Source: Arctopsyche grandis
Lineage: Eukaryota > Arthropoda > Insecta > Trichoptera > Hydropsychidae
Assembly: GCF_051622035.1 (NCBI RefSeq)
Contig: NC_135361.1
Coordinates: 31,053,205-31,117,204, forward strand
Length of the DNA: 64,000 nucleotides
Reading direction: 5' to 3'
Within the stretch, counting starts at the first letter, position 1. Each line of letters opens with the position of its first letter. Shown in pieces: positions 10,780 to 23,395 of the stretch. The notes beneath the pieces were generated by a model. The model did no database searches, was not told where the DNA came from, and was given only the letters and a program-made list of their open reading frames with translations. The translations under genes were made by a program, and so were the position numbers.

Positions 10780-13001
10780 CCATGACTTTATCTATGTATT
10801 TGATGAATATAAGAAGGTTACAAAACAAAATTCGATATTGAACTGATGACTATGATAGCGATACAAATTGAGCGCAAATGTATGGAAACTTGCACAAAAC
10901 AAAAGATCTACTTCCGGTTGTCAGATTTTGTTCAAATTTTTTTCATTACTAAAAATCACTATCAGTATTATACTCATTAAATATCAAGAAAATAAAAATA
11001 ATTTTAAAGGTCAAAATAAAATAATGAAATATTGTTTTTAAAAAAAATACTACTTCCGGTTTACAAATTCTGACCAAAACCCTACCAGCTCTAAGTTAGT
11101 ACATAAAGGATAGAAATATAAATTTTCAGCTTAATACGTTCAGGGGTGCGGACAGAGTAGTGGGCACAACATTTTTGACCTTTCCACGAGGAAAAAATCC
11201 CACTTCCGGTTCATTAAATTAAGTAATTTTTTTTTTAGTTTTACTTAAAATCACTATTTTTATTATACACATTAAATATCAAGAAGCTTAAAACAATTTA
11301 AAAGGTCAAAATAAAATAATGAAAAAATAATGAAATATTGTTTTAAAAAAAAATACTACTTCCGGCTTACGAATTCTGACCAAAACCCTACCAGCTCTAA
11401 GTTAGGACACAAAGGATAGAAATATAAATTTTCAGCTTTATACGTTCAGGGGTGCGGACAGAGTAGTGGGCACAACATTTTTGACTTTTCTACGAGGAAA
11501 AAAATCCCACTTCCGGTTCATTAAATTAAGTAATTTTTTTTTAGTTTTACTAAAAATCACTATTTTTATTATACACATTAAATATCAAGAAGCTTAAAAC
11601 AATTTAAAAGGTCAAAATAAAATAATGAAAAAATAATGAAATATTGTTTTTAAAAAAAATACTACTTCCGGTTTACGAATTCTGACCAATACCCTACCAG
11701 CTCTAAGTTAGTACACAAAGAATAGAAATATAAATTTTCAGCTTAATATGTTCAGGGGTGCGGACAGAGTAGTGGGCACAACATTTTTGACCTTTCCACG
11801 AGGAAAAAAATCCCACTTCCGGTTCATTAAATTAAGTATTTTTTTTTTTATTTTAACTTAAAATCACTATTTTTATTATACACAATAAATATCAAGAAGC
11901 TTAAAACAATTTAAAAGGTCAAAATAAAATAATGAAAAAATAATGAAATATTGTTTTAAAAAAAAATACTACTTCCGGTTTACGAATTCTGACCAGAACC
12001 CTACCAGCTCTAAGTTAGTAAACAAAGGATAGAAATATAAATTTTCAGCTTAATACGTTCAGGGGTGCGGACAGAGTAGTGGGCACAACATTTTTGACCT
12101 TTCCACGAGGAAAAAAATCCCACTTCCGGTTCATTAAATTAAGTAATTTTTTTTTTATTTTAACTTAAAATCACTATTTTAATTATACACATTAAATATC
12201 AAGAAGCTTAAAACAATTTTAAAGGTCAAAATAAAATAATGAAAAAATAATGAAATATTGTTTTTAAAAAAAATACTACTTCCGGTTTACGAATTCTGAC
12301 CAAAACCCTACCAGCTCTAAGTTAGTACATAAAGGATAGAAATATAAATTTTCAGCTTAATACGTTCAGGGGTGTGGACAGAGTAGTGGGCACAACATTT
12401 TCAACCTTTCTAAGTGAAAAAAATCCCACTTCCGGTTTATAAAATTTAATGATTTTTTTTTATTTTCATCAAATTGCAACAAGAATTATACTTGAATTTT
12501 TTTGTGACGAACACACATGTTTAAGGGGTCGAAAAAAATAGTGGAAGAAAAATCGAACAAGAGTAAACTGCTACTTCCGGTTGACGGATGCTAACTAAAT
12601 TTTATAATTAACTTGGTATTAAACTTAAACTTCTAGATATGAAATTTCAGTTCAATAAACCAAAAGGTTTCTGAAAAAAACATAAAAAACTTCGATTCTC
12701 TAGAGTAAAAGTACTGCTTCCGGTTCAGATAGAAATATTTTAAAAATATGAAGTTATAAAAATTATTATTTGTATTATATTTAAAAAAAATTTATTCCGA
12801 TTCAATTAGTGGTTTGGGAGATAATTGAATTCAAAAACTTAAAAAAAGAGGACACCTTTAAGGCGAGGTACCATTTCCGGTCAACTTAAAAATTTGAAAA
12901 AAATTTACGTCGTGTCGATAAGAATTTCAGTAACCGATACTAAGTTTCAGTTCGATAGGACTAACGGTGTTAAAAATATCCCCAAAATACACACCCACAC
13001 A

Positions 13002-13038
<37 letters not shown>

Positions 13039-13170
13039 TTTTTCTAGATCATGAAAACGTGATCAGTGATCGATTCTGAGTTCGAATCAGTCAAAATCTC
13101 GAGTTCGAATTTTCGCATGATCACAAAACTTCATCTATTGTTACTACGTACATAGATAAAGTAAAAATAT
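10780..13170 (+). repeat. Dispersed ACTTCCGG element with internal tandem amplification
   Basis: The longest copy of the family. It starts with a tatgtatttgatgaatataagaagg-type end and closes with the tctagatcatgaaaacgtg box and a tactacgtacatagataaa end, and carries a (CA)n tract at ~13000-13036. Every module ends at ACTTCCGGT. The middle is a tandem array annotated separately. It has no coding capacity and no visible target duplication. Confidence 0.8.
11051..12440 (+). repeat. 306-307-bp tandem array, about 4.5 units
   Basis: The anchor tacttccggttta begins at about 11051, 11357, 11663, 11970 and 12277, giving periods of 306, 306, 307 and 307. Units are nearly identical, including ccctaccagctctaagtta and cgttcaggggtgcggacag, so amplification is recent. 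Only this copy of the dispersed element is expanded this far. Confidence 0.88.
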
Positions 13171-13174
13171 ATAA

Positions 13175-15480
13175 AAGATGAAACCGTCCGTTCGTGAAGG
13201 ATAAAATATAAATAGCTTTTTATATGTCTGTAATAATAATAATATATGTATATAAAATATATAACGCTGTTTGTCTGTCGTGCTTGGGAGCAGTGAATTC
13301 ATACATCACATGGTTGCGCACTAATGTTGTTCTTTTTCCGATTACGCTGGATTTTTTTTTGTTCGACGTTTTGAATTCATATAAAATATATCGACTACTT
13401 CAAAACTATACCACGTCTATATTTTTGATTGATACCAAAACTGTATGATTGAAAGATATCAACTCAAGTGAAGATATCAACGGGCAAAACTCTAGTGAAT
13501 ATATGTATGTATATTGTAATTCGTAATACCGGGATAGCACGAACGCACTCTGGGTCACTGTGGGTAAAACCCACACCGACAAACAAATACACGATTTATA
13601 TTGTATTTGCATTATAATGTTAACATCTGCATTAAATTGCCAAACTGTGGAATGTTGTGCTATCTATGTAGTGTTTGATCCTAAGACCTAAATCCGCTAT
13701 CTTCACAAGCTCATACATATTAGATAAAAAAATGTACCTAAATAACTATTGTACACCTTATTTCCTTGCATTTGGACAGATTATCGAGTATCTACATATA
13801 TATTTACATACATGTGTCAGCAAATTAAAAATTTGGTTACTAAAAATTTCTTAATATCATAGTCAAAATGAGTTTTAATCAACATACAAGAGTTTATTTG
13901 CATTTTTTAGGCAAGAATTTAAATGAACAGTTTTTTTTAATAAATGCAGTAACTTTTAAGAAAATTATATAAGTCATAATAGTGAACTATAATACATAGT
14001 GAACGGTCAGTAAATCGTGTATTGTTTTAAGTATTTTTGACAGGCTATAGTCAAGCAGGCAGTAAAAGATAATATAAATGATCATTTGCATATTTAAATT
14101 TTTATTTTAATACACAAATACCACAGTGTCTTTACATGTAATCACTAATATGTATGACACATGTGGTCAGATAATAATCAAATAACTATATTATATAAAC
14201 ATACATACATGAAAAATATATAAAAATATATTTAATTTTATTTTACACACATTCACAAGCTACCCAAAAAAAATGAAGAAGAAAATTAAAATTATATACT
14301 AACCAAATAAATACAGGCCTTAATTTTATATATGTATTAAAAATGGCAACCATTGAATTAAAATAATTAGATTTATATATAATATATAATATAAGTATTT
14401 AAATATACGTATCTATAATACATACATATGTGTTTTAAGCCATGTGTTCACTCCAGTTCGTTCATGAACATACTGCATAGTTTGTTCGTACACAAAACTA
14501 TTGATTTCAGTTAAAGTGCTAACAGCCAAAAGTTTTTTTTTTAATAGACTAAACAGGTGTTGCATCAAACTTTTAGCGGTCAAAACTTTTGAGATGTCAA
14601 AACGCCAATTATTTAAAGGGAAAATCCTATGGACACCACATTATAAAATTACTACAATTCTCGTTTCGGCTAATATTATTAATATTGCTAACCAGGGTAC
14701 ACATACATATATAGAAGACAGAAAATGGAGAATAGGTTCTGTGAATACTTAAACTTCTACCTTATATGTAGTATTTGCATGAACAAACTAGTTCGTTTGT
14801 CAATTTGTTCTATTGTGTACAATATAACTGGCTGGATTGGTTCGTGTATGAACAAACTAGCATGTTCATTAACGAATGAAATTTACACATGTTATTACAT
14901 ATGTATATACCTATACATTACTTTTCCTTATTCTACATATATCCATTAAAGAATATATACAGATAGATAAAGTGGAAAATAGACTGAGACTTACACAAAA
15001 ATACTGAAAATGGAGATGTCTCTAATATATTTGTGTATATGAAATATGTATATGACATCTAGTTTGTCATTGTAAAAGTGTAAAGGGAGATTCTTCAAAC
15101 CGATTGATCATCGCAAAAAGTGCAAGTGCATCGTGCAAACAAAAGTGTGCCAATTTTGAACCAGGAAACGAACAGAATTCAATCATAAACCCATCGATTA
15201 CAACTGTCATACGCGGCTTGTTTTCATTGTTATTATTTATTACGAATCGCGATCGATTTTACATCAGCAGTAGGGTTAGACGAGTGAAATGCGATTGATT
15301 GCAAATCGATGATTAATCATGACAGTATCTGTGGACATACCTTTTCGATCCATGTAAAAATTGTTATAAAATTAAAAAACGACAAATAAATATTGTCGTT
15401 TGTTCCTCATTTAATGATTAGTATTATCGGCTAATAAATATTCGATATGCCAAATGAAGACGTCAGACCCGTGTAATTAT
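13175..15480. other. Intergenic AT-rich DNA without recognised genes
   Basis: Both strands were read and no conserved exon, transposase or RNA gene was found. ttcatgaac-type inverted words recur at 14460-14880. The 15080-15300 stretch is less AT-rich but has no supportable open frame. Confidence 0.4.
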
Positions 15481-16025
15481 TGACAGCATAATTAGTTAAT
15501 TATTGACAGTTAATTAAATTTAGTTAATTATTGACAACTTTTATAGTGATCATTCATTTTAAATAGGCGTGTATTAAATTGAACAGTAATTTATTCAGCT
15601 TTTGATCAGTAAAAGCAGCTAAATTGTCAGTAAATATTTCGAAATTATCAGTGAGTATTCTATATGATCAGTCGTCATATACTCAGTTATTAAACTCAAT
15701 GATCAGTTATTAAACTAAATGATCTGTTGTTAAACTAAATGATCAGATAATAAAATGAAACGAAATCATTTAGTTTAAAATGAGAAATATCTTATAAGAT
15801 GAGAAAATTAAAATTTGACCAAAATAAATACCGACATAATCGTAAATGAATAGGGCTAATCCTAACTTAACCTAACCTAACCTAACCCACAAATAAATAA
15901 GTGTTAATTTACTACTCGTTTATTATATTCTACTGATAATTTAGAATAAATTACTGATCAAGTTTATAATTTATTCATTTTTTTACTGACCACATCTGGA
16001 ATTATAAACTGACCGAATAATTCGT
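15480..16025. repeat. GATCA-rich dispersed repeat with CCTAA tract
   Basis: Words such as tgatcagt and aatgatcagt recur many times. At 15860-15887 there is a run of CCTAA units. The flanks (aatgaataggg before, aaataaataagtgtt after) match 38750-38890 and, inverted, 2945-3075. Confidence 0.6.
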
Positions 16026-16935
16026 TGCCTTTTGAATACCTATACTAACCAAATAAACGCAAGCCTTTTTATAATGAATGCTTTATTTACAGATACAAAA
16101 TTATGCTACTTATGTATATGTAGTTTGTGCATTCATATGCAATTCTGGTTTCTAAAACTTATTTGTCACCCCTGCTATATACATACGTATTGCATATTTA
16201 TGCTATTATGATGTGTGGTGGCGAAAGATAATATGCAAACGATCTTCAAACACCCCAACACTGACCAAATGGTCCCCTAGCATCAATACCAGTTTTTTTT
16301 TCTTACTTTTTCATTATTCGAAAAGTGCTTTTTGATTGAATTATCTCGATGCAATCAAAACATTAGCTGCGACTCTGCATAATGATATGCAAGTGACCAC
16401 CGACTGCCCTTTCACAATGATAATATTTTCTTTATGACTCAAACTCGTATTGATCTGGTGGTGAATATCGCATCAGATATGCCTTATATGAAATTTAAAG
16501 CTTTGTTACAAAATAAAACCAACTACTTTCCATAGTTTACACAATTCACTGTCCCAGTTGTTAGTTAAGAGATATACCTATAGTTACCCTAAATGCAATT
16601 AAATCATTAAGTTCTTATTAGAGCTTGTCGAATGGAACCAGCTAACGACCAGTACATGACTTTTTCGAATCACCATTGATTTGTAATGCGATTAATTCGA
16701 TTCGAAAATGGTGGACCAATAAATCAACGGGAGGCGATCGACGGGCCATCTGTTGCCGCTCTTTTAAACTAGAGTGAGACTTTCAGTATCTATCAACCTA
16801 TGCGTAGCTAAATATTAATGATACATTTCATTTAAATTAATACTAAATTAAAAAAAAAGCGTTATTCTTAACACTTTGCCCGCGGATGACCGCTGCAGAA
16901 GTCATGCTAAAAACACCAGCAGCGAGAACGGCGTG
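16025..16935. other. Non-coding stretch
   Basis: No exon or element end is identifiable in about 900 bp. Confidence 0.35.
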
Positions 16936-16939
16936 ATTC

Positions 16940-18270
16940 ATGACTTTATCTATGTATTTGAGAAATATAAGAAGGTTACAAAACAAAATTCGATATTGAA
17001 CCGTACAGACAGATTATGAAATACTAATAACTATGACAGCGATACAAATTGAGCGGAAATGTATGGAAACTTGCACAAGACAAAAGTTCTACTTCCGGTT
17101 GTCGGATTTTGTTCAATTTTTTTTAATACTGAAAATAACTATCAGTATTATACAAATTAAATATCAAGAAAATAAAAATAGTTTAAAAGGTCAAAATAAA
17201 ATAATGAAATATTGTTTTAAAAAAAATACTTCTTCCGGTCTACAAATTGTGACCTAAACCTTATCATCTCTAAATTAATACATAAATAATACTTTTTTTT
17301 TTCAGCTTGATACGTTCAGGAGTGTGGACAGAATCGAGACGACAACATTTTTGGCCTTTCTTAGAGGAAAAAATCCCACTTCCGGTTTATTAAATCTAAT
17401 GATTTTTTTTAATTTTCATCGCAAATATTCAAAAATTATACTTGAATTTTATCATTAAGATAGTGCATGTTATAGTGGTCGAAAAATATTGTGGAAGAAA
17501 AATCAAACAGGAGTTAAGTGCCACTTCCGGTTTAGGGATGCTTACCAAATTTTATACGTAACTTGTTATCGCGCTTAAACTTATAGATATGAAATTTCAG
17601 TTCAATAAAACAAAACATTTCTGAGAAAAACATAAAAAACCTCGATTCTCTAGAGTAAAAGTATTACTTCCGGTTTACAAATTGTGACCTAAGCCTTATC
17701 AGCTCTAAATTAATACATAAATAATACAAATATAAATTTTCAGCTTGATACTTTCAGGAGTGTGGACATAATCGAGAAGACAACATTTTTGACCGTTCTT
17801 AGAGGAAAATATCCCACTTCCGGTTTATTAAATCTAATGATTTTTTTTAATTTTCATCCCAAATATTCAAAAATTATACCTATATTTTTTTCGTGAAGAA
17901 CACATGTTTAAGGGGTCGAAAAAAATAGTGGAAGAAAAATCGAACAACAGTAAACTGCCACTTCCAGTTGATGGATGTTACCAAATTTTATACATAACTT
18001 GGCATTAGGCTTAAACTTGTAGATATGAAATTTCAGTTCAATAAACCAAAAGGTTTCTGAGAAAAACTATACTAAACCGATACTAAGTTTCAGTTAGATA
18101 GGACTAACGGTGTTCAAAAAATCCCCAAAATACACGGACAAACACACACACAGACACATAGCCACACACACATTTTTTCTAGATCATGAAAACGTGATCA
18201 GTAATCGGTTTTGATTCAGTCAAAATCTCGAGTTCGAATTTTCGCATGATCACAAAACTTCATAGATGCA
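16940..18270 (+). repeat. Dispersed ACTTCCGG element, second large copy
   Basis: Shares the start (catgactttatctatgtattt), the ACTTCCGG modules, the (CA)n tract and the tctagatcatgaaaacgtg box with 10780-13170. Modules are present about twice instead of being amplified to 4-5 units. It is more diverged than the array copy. Confidence 0.75.
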
Positions 18271-18621
18271 GTAAAAAACGTATTTGGTGTCAGTTGAAAT
18301 ATTTAGTCATTTTAATAAATAGACGTTGATTATTTCTGCAGTTTGTTAGTGGCCCCCATACCACCGATTGAAATACACTGGCTTTGAGAGTATTTAAAAC
18401 CGGGAAATTCAAAAAATTTCGCACGCGATTATAATACATATTACCGGTTTTGAAAAGCGTACCAACAATGCAAACAATCGATATATGTACATAGTTGTAT
18501 ATTTGTCGCTGCGACTCGTTTGCGCATTGTTCAGATTCGGACCTTTATACCGGAAACGTGTTCGAGGCGCTAATTATCGGGATTAGTCGCGAAAACCAGA
18601 CGCGAACAAGGGGAGCAAAAT

Positions 18622-18945
18622 GTCGTCAGGCCACTGGCCATTGTGTAGAATATTCCATATTTATTACCCCAGTTTCTATTTTTGCATCGCTCCGCTGTAA
18701 AACATGTCGAAAGAAAGGTTATGTCTTCGCGCCGTTATCATTTGACATAAGAAATTGGCCGAAAGCCAGCGAATGACGAACCTGTTCGCCACGCACGATT
18801 ATCGATTAATTACAGCGTGCACTAAGGTTTTAAACTATTTCTAATGCAATTCCGAGACAAGTAGTCCGAAATATATTGATGTAATCACAATATTCTCCAC
18901 TCATACACCAACCAGCAGCGTAGACTAGTGGTTAGCATGTATACT
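18622..18945 (+). repeat. SINE-associated body plus tRNA-like head
   Basis: Matches 10076-10385 in order and orientation, including the downstream tRNA-like start caaccagcagcgtagactag and gtggttagcat. The second head is truncated before its B box. Confidence 0.68.
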
Positions 18946-19189
18946 TTCAAATGATACATCGAGATTAAAACGACATCCGTCGTTTGCTTCTATAGACTGC
19001 CTTTAATACCAATTAACCAATTAACTGCAAATTAATACCAAAAGCGTTTAACGATTCTAAAGTTGCTCATTTTATAGTATTATCAACGATTGTAGTAACC
19101 ATAAAAATCAAAAAATATTTCCGCTTGTAAATCAATATTTATCCAAAACAGGAATAAATTTAAAATTATTAAAATTGGGGGTTTAAGGG

Positions 19190-19737
19190 GGGGGGGAACT
19201 TCAGAACTTTCAGATTCAACTTTATAAACAATAAAGGATTTGAAAATAGATTTAAAAAAATGCATTGGATTTGGGGGCGACAATGCTAATGTTAATTTTG
19301 GTGGGCGACAAAGAAATGGAAGTAATAATGTGTACAATAAATTGAAAATATAAATTGGAGCAGACATTGAAGGAATCGGATGCCCTGCTTACATTTTATA
19401 TAAAACAGCTGGCCAATTATTATGTGACATTGATCAAATATTTAGTTACTTTGCAATTTACACCGTCAGAACAGAAATACTAAAAGAGTTCTGTGATTTT
19501 GCTAATATTGAATTGAAAAATCTACTCTCATAGAACCTACATACTACCTGCAATAGAACGCGCTCTAAAGCTAGCACTTTTCATTTAAATAAATTAAAAA
19601 TAGATGGAAAAAAAAGTACAGAAATTCTAAATATTATCACTTCGATTGAAAATACATCTATAGAAAAGTCAAAGATTTGATTTTTGGAAGGGGGGGGGGG
19701 GTGTCCCAGTTTGACTTGCATGAAATCTGACAACTCT
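19190..19737 (+). pseudogene. hAT transposase remnant (catalytic-core fragment)
   Basis: From 19261 the plus strand reads CIGFGGDNANVNFGG and, after one in-frame TAA, IGADIEGIGCPAYILY and SYFAIYTVRTEILKEFCDFA. These words match hAT transposases of the type in which GDNxNxNFGG precedes a conserved GC-A-H-I motif. The frame then breaks at a TAG. A poly-G run (19687-19700) and gtgtcccagtttgac...ctgacaactct at the end look like a decayed hAT terminus. Non-functional. Confidence 0.72.
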
Positions 19738-19839
19738 ACACATTAATAAAAGTCTCTATAAATGTACTAACTCAATATCAATACGATTGTCAAATTACGC
19801 CTTCTTGAGGTGGTAGCATTGTATTGATGTATTTATTCA

Positions 19840-20160
19840 GTTGGTTGGTAAAAATCTCGGTCCTGCCTCAAGATTGTGGAATTGATTTCCACCCAGCCCA
19901 CTTCCCGATTATCGATTGTAATTTTCTTGGAAAAGCGTTTCCCTTTTTTGGGTCTGGAAACGAGGGCAGTGTACCGGGGGAAATTCGTGCACGCGTCGTG
20001 ACGTCACGCCAAGCACGCGACCATTGTTCGCGTGCCACGTGTCACGGCCTTTATCTCGCGCGAGACGTAGCACGAAAGCTTATATTTAAGTATTTGCTCA
20101 CCAGTCCATTTTAGTCCACTTGCAATAACGTCACTCACGACGACTATGTCCTTCTAGGCA
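19840..20160. promoter_or_regulatory. GC-rich island with CRE and E-box, possible promoter
   Basis: Unlike its surroundings, this stretch is rich in CpG. It contains a palindromic CRE (gtgacgtcac, ~19999), an E-box cacgtg (~20036), many gcgcg words, and then tatattta (~20081) followed by a pyrimidine-rich initiator-like segment. No downstream exon could be tied to it. It may be a promoter, an enhancer or an old GC-rich insertion. Confidence 0.3.
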
Positions 20161-20539
20161 TCTTAATAATTATTTATCTATGTGTCCAAAAAATGTTTAA
20201 AAGATTCAACCAAGATTATCGCAAGAAAATCTGAAGATTTGGATGGTTGATATCTTCTGTCGGTACGGTGTATGACATACAGATGGTTTCATAAGTACGC
20301 ATAGTTATACAGAATGTAGGTATATCTTTGATAAATGTAATAAAAATGAGTCTACATAGAAAATAAATAATTTTTAACCTCAACGAAGGTTTATACGGCC
20401 TAAATCTCCAAAGATAAAAAAATCTAAGCCGATTTTCAAACAGTTGTACGATCTTTAGAGTGAATTTGATTAAATTAAAAAATAAAAATTCGTCTGCGAC
20501 ACATTTTTTTTAATATAACGTTTTGGAGGTTACTTATAT

Positions 20540-21765
20540 TTTGATTTTTAAATGCTTTTTATTATTACTTAATTATGTTCACAATACATCTTATTTTATA
20601 GATACTGATCGACTGATCATTTTCTATTTGTTACAATTTTAATTTAATTTTGTTAGTAATCATAGTATTTACTTATTTATAAACAGAGAGAAACTACAGC
20701 TAAAATATAAATTGTAAAATAAATAGTTAAACATAAGCCAATTAAAAGTTTCTTCAGATAGCATGAAAAATGAAAAATGGAACTTTCTATGAAGGATTAG
20801 CCAATCAAAAAAGAAAAAAAAATAATAACAATAAAAAAAGAAAAATAATGAAAAATTTGTAAATTATATTAGAAAGTAATAGTAGATTATGGTGAGTAAC
20901 AGTATTATATTATTCTAATGTTAATGTACTGCATAATAGGAAAAAGAGCTCAAAAACCTATTTACAATTCTTATAAATGCTCATAATACATCTGATACAT
21001 AATATTATTCAAAGATTTTTAAATTCTTTTTATAATTACTAAATTACATATGTTCACAATATATCTTATATCTATTTTAATAGCTATTGATCTACTGATC
21101 ATTTTATATTTTATAGTTTTAATAAAATTTTGTTAGTAATTATAGTATTATATTATTCTAATGTTAATGTACAGCATAATAGGAAAAACAGCTCAAAAAC
21201 CCATTTACAATTCTTATAAACGCTCATAATACATCTGATACATAATATTAATCAAAGATTTTTAAATTCTTTTTATAATTACTAAATTATGTTCACAATA
21301 CATCTTATATCTATTTTAATAGCTACTGATCTACTGATCATTTTCTATTTTACAATTTTAATTTAATTTTGTTAGTAATCATAGTATTATATTATTCTAA
21401 TGTTAATGTACAGCATAAAAGGAAAAAGAGCTCAAAAACCTATTTACAATTCTTATAAATGCTCATAATACATCTGATACATAATATTATTCAAAGATTT
21501 TTAAATTCTTTTTATAATTACTAAATTATGTTCACAATACATATTATATCTATTTTAATAGCTACTGATCTACTGATCATTTTCTATTTTACAATTTTAA
21601 TTTAATTTTGTTAGTAATCATAATATTATATTATTCGAATCTTAATGTACAGCATAATAGAAAAAAGAACTCAAAAACCTATTTACAATTCTTATAAATG
21701 CTCATAATACATCTAATACATAATATTAATTAAAGACTCTCTAAATCAGGTTACTTATATGTATT
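20540..21765. repeat. ~240-bp satellite-like tandem array
   Basis: The anchor gctcaaaaacc recurs at about 20948, 21191, 21430 and 21669, spacings of 243, 239 and 239. Units contain ctactgatcattttctattt and tgttagtaatcatagtat. A single inverted unit lies in the Hey intron at 39300-39485, and a fragment at ~58690-58740. Confidence 0.85.
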
Positions 21766-22539
21766 TTAAATAAAATATGTATAAGCGGGTAACATTCGGT
21801 GAATAGTTCAGATCGCATTTTAAATAATAATCGGCATGTGACGTTGTTGCAACTGTGCATTTCGGGTGCACTCAAACAAATTACAATATATTCGTTCGGT
21901 CCCGTTCAAGTTTGATGTCTGACGTAATAAAGTATTAGTTTTCAATGTAATTTCGGTTGGTAGACACCCACGCTTGGTGATTAAATTCGGCGTATTTATT
22001 CCCTTTGATATATCTTCGGTCCTGCAACCAGGATCGAACTGGAACACAAAAAAATACAATTAGGTATCAAAACATCACATATTAATCTAATAAAGGTATT
22101 AAAATGCATGCGTAGAAATAATTTTATGTATAATATGTAATATCAAGATAATTACCCATTCATGTTGGAACGAATCCAAAGAAAATTTCTCCATTTACTA
22201 TATCTATGTATGTATGAAGACCAATCTGTTCCTTGGTGCCTTGATGTCTTAAGAGCTTTGTGAAATCTAAATTTTGTCTTCCCATCAGAGCTAAAAAAAA
22301 TATACTACAATAGTTGACTCTCCCCACCCCCCCTCCCCCTAAAACCGTTCGATTCCTCAACATGCAACATTATTGAGATATCTTCAATGTCAGTTATGAT
22401 GAGGTGGTCGGGTAGACATTTTTTTTATTACTATTGTTATTTTTTTAATACTTTATATAAATTTTTTTAACAGTTTTTATTTGTAAATATGTATTTAACT
22501 ATTGTATTTAACGCATTGAGTCATCGTATGAAGCAGATT

Positions 22540-22930
22540 TTTGCCCAAGTCGACCCGGGATCGAAATTCCTGGGAATTTCACGTTCTTTAAATGTTGTTA
22601 TAAAGGCGAATTTATATCACATGCTGAAACTATTATGAAGCGAGTGTATCCTTCTTGTATTGAAATGCTGATAATTTAAAAAATATATTTTCACTTTTAA
22701 CAATAAAACCAACTTTGACCGAAACTGAAAGAGGTTTTGCCATTGCTGGAAATATTTGCAACAAATCGAGGCTTTCAATAGATATATTGCCAATTTTTTT
22801 TTACATATTTTGTAAATAAAAAAATAAAATAAATTGAAACAAAAATGTTTACATCATATGTATGTATAATCGGTTCCGAGTTCCGTCCCGTGTCCCGGGA
22901 ATTGAAAAATTCCCGAAAATCAGAAACCCT
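22540..22930 (+). pseudogene. hAT transposase C-terminal remnant with CCCGGG end
   Basis: Around 22705-22800 the plus strand reads KPTLTETERGFAIAGNICNK, the hAT dimerisation-region signature (ER-F-aG-i). The remainder of the transposase is absent. The right side ends in gtcccgggaattgaaaaatt and aaaccct, and cgacccggg with cctgggaatttc sits at the left. Both are consistent with decayed hAT termini. Confidence 0.6.
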
Positions 22931-23000
22931 ACTATGAAGTCACTATTATATAGTGACTTCATAGTAGAGTATAGTATAGTGACTAGTGACTATACTATAG
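22929..23000. repeat. Double palindrome
   Basis: Arms 22929-22946 and 22950-22967 are an exact 18-bp inverted repeat with a 3-base loop. They are followed by an 11-bp inverted repeat (tatagtatagt / actatactata). The pair abuts the hAT remnant end. Confidence 0.7.
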
Positions 23001-23029
23001 ATTTTTACAAAAAACTGGCTGAATGCCAG

Positions 23030-23395
23030 AATAAGGCATGCAATACCCGTTCCTGTTCCTGTTCCAGTTCCCGTTCCCGTTCCCATTCCCGTTTGGATGG
23101 TTGGTCCCAAGTGATGGTTGTAGCTCAACTCGTGTCTCTTCAAAGCAGTGTCATCATAAACCAACTGGTAACGTGGTTACCAACAAACACATTACCTTGA
23201 CTACACAATGGCGCTTCAAACTTTTGCATCAGTAAAATCGTAATTACGAATATTATTATTAAGAGGTTTTTTTTCACAGTAAGCTTCCCGGACATGCATA
23301 CAACAAATCCTGAAAGTTCCATCGTAATCGGTTGAGTGGCTTAGGAGCCTATACGAGACAGACAGACAAACAGACATTCAATTTTATATGTATAG
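23030..23395 (+). repeat. RTE/SINE-like dispersed repeat with TTCCCG tract
   Basis: A run of ttcccg/ttcctg units is followed by gatggttgtagctcaactc, aactggtaacgtggttacca, and a tail aatcggttgagtggcttagg, then (cagacaga)n. The tail resembles the conserved 3' end of RTE-type LINEs and their SINEs. Relatives: 24796-25170, 30600-30935 (inverted) and 48745-49010. Confidence 0.65.

Noticed and set aside
11051-12440. CRISPR-like direct repeats
   Set aside because: Units are 306 bp and homogeneous with no unique spacers, in eukaryotic DNA. It is a tandem satellite.
22862-23235. Ser/Arg-rich and Phe/Pro-rich frames at the TTCCCG tract
   Set aside because: They come from the low-complexity tract of a dispersed repeat.
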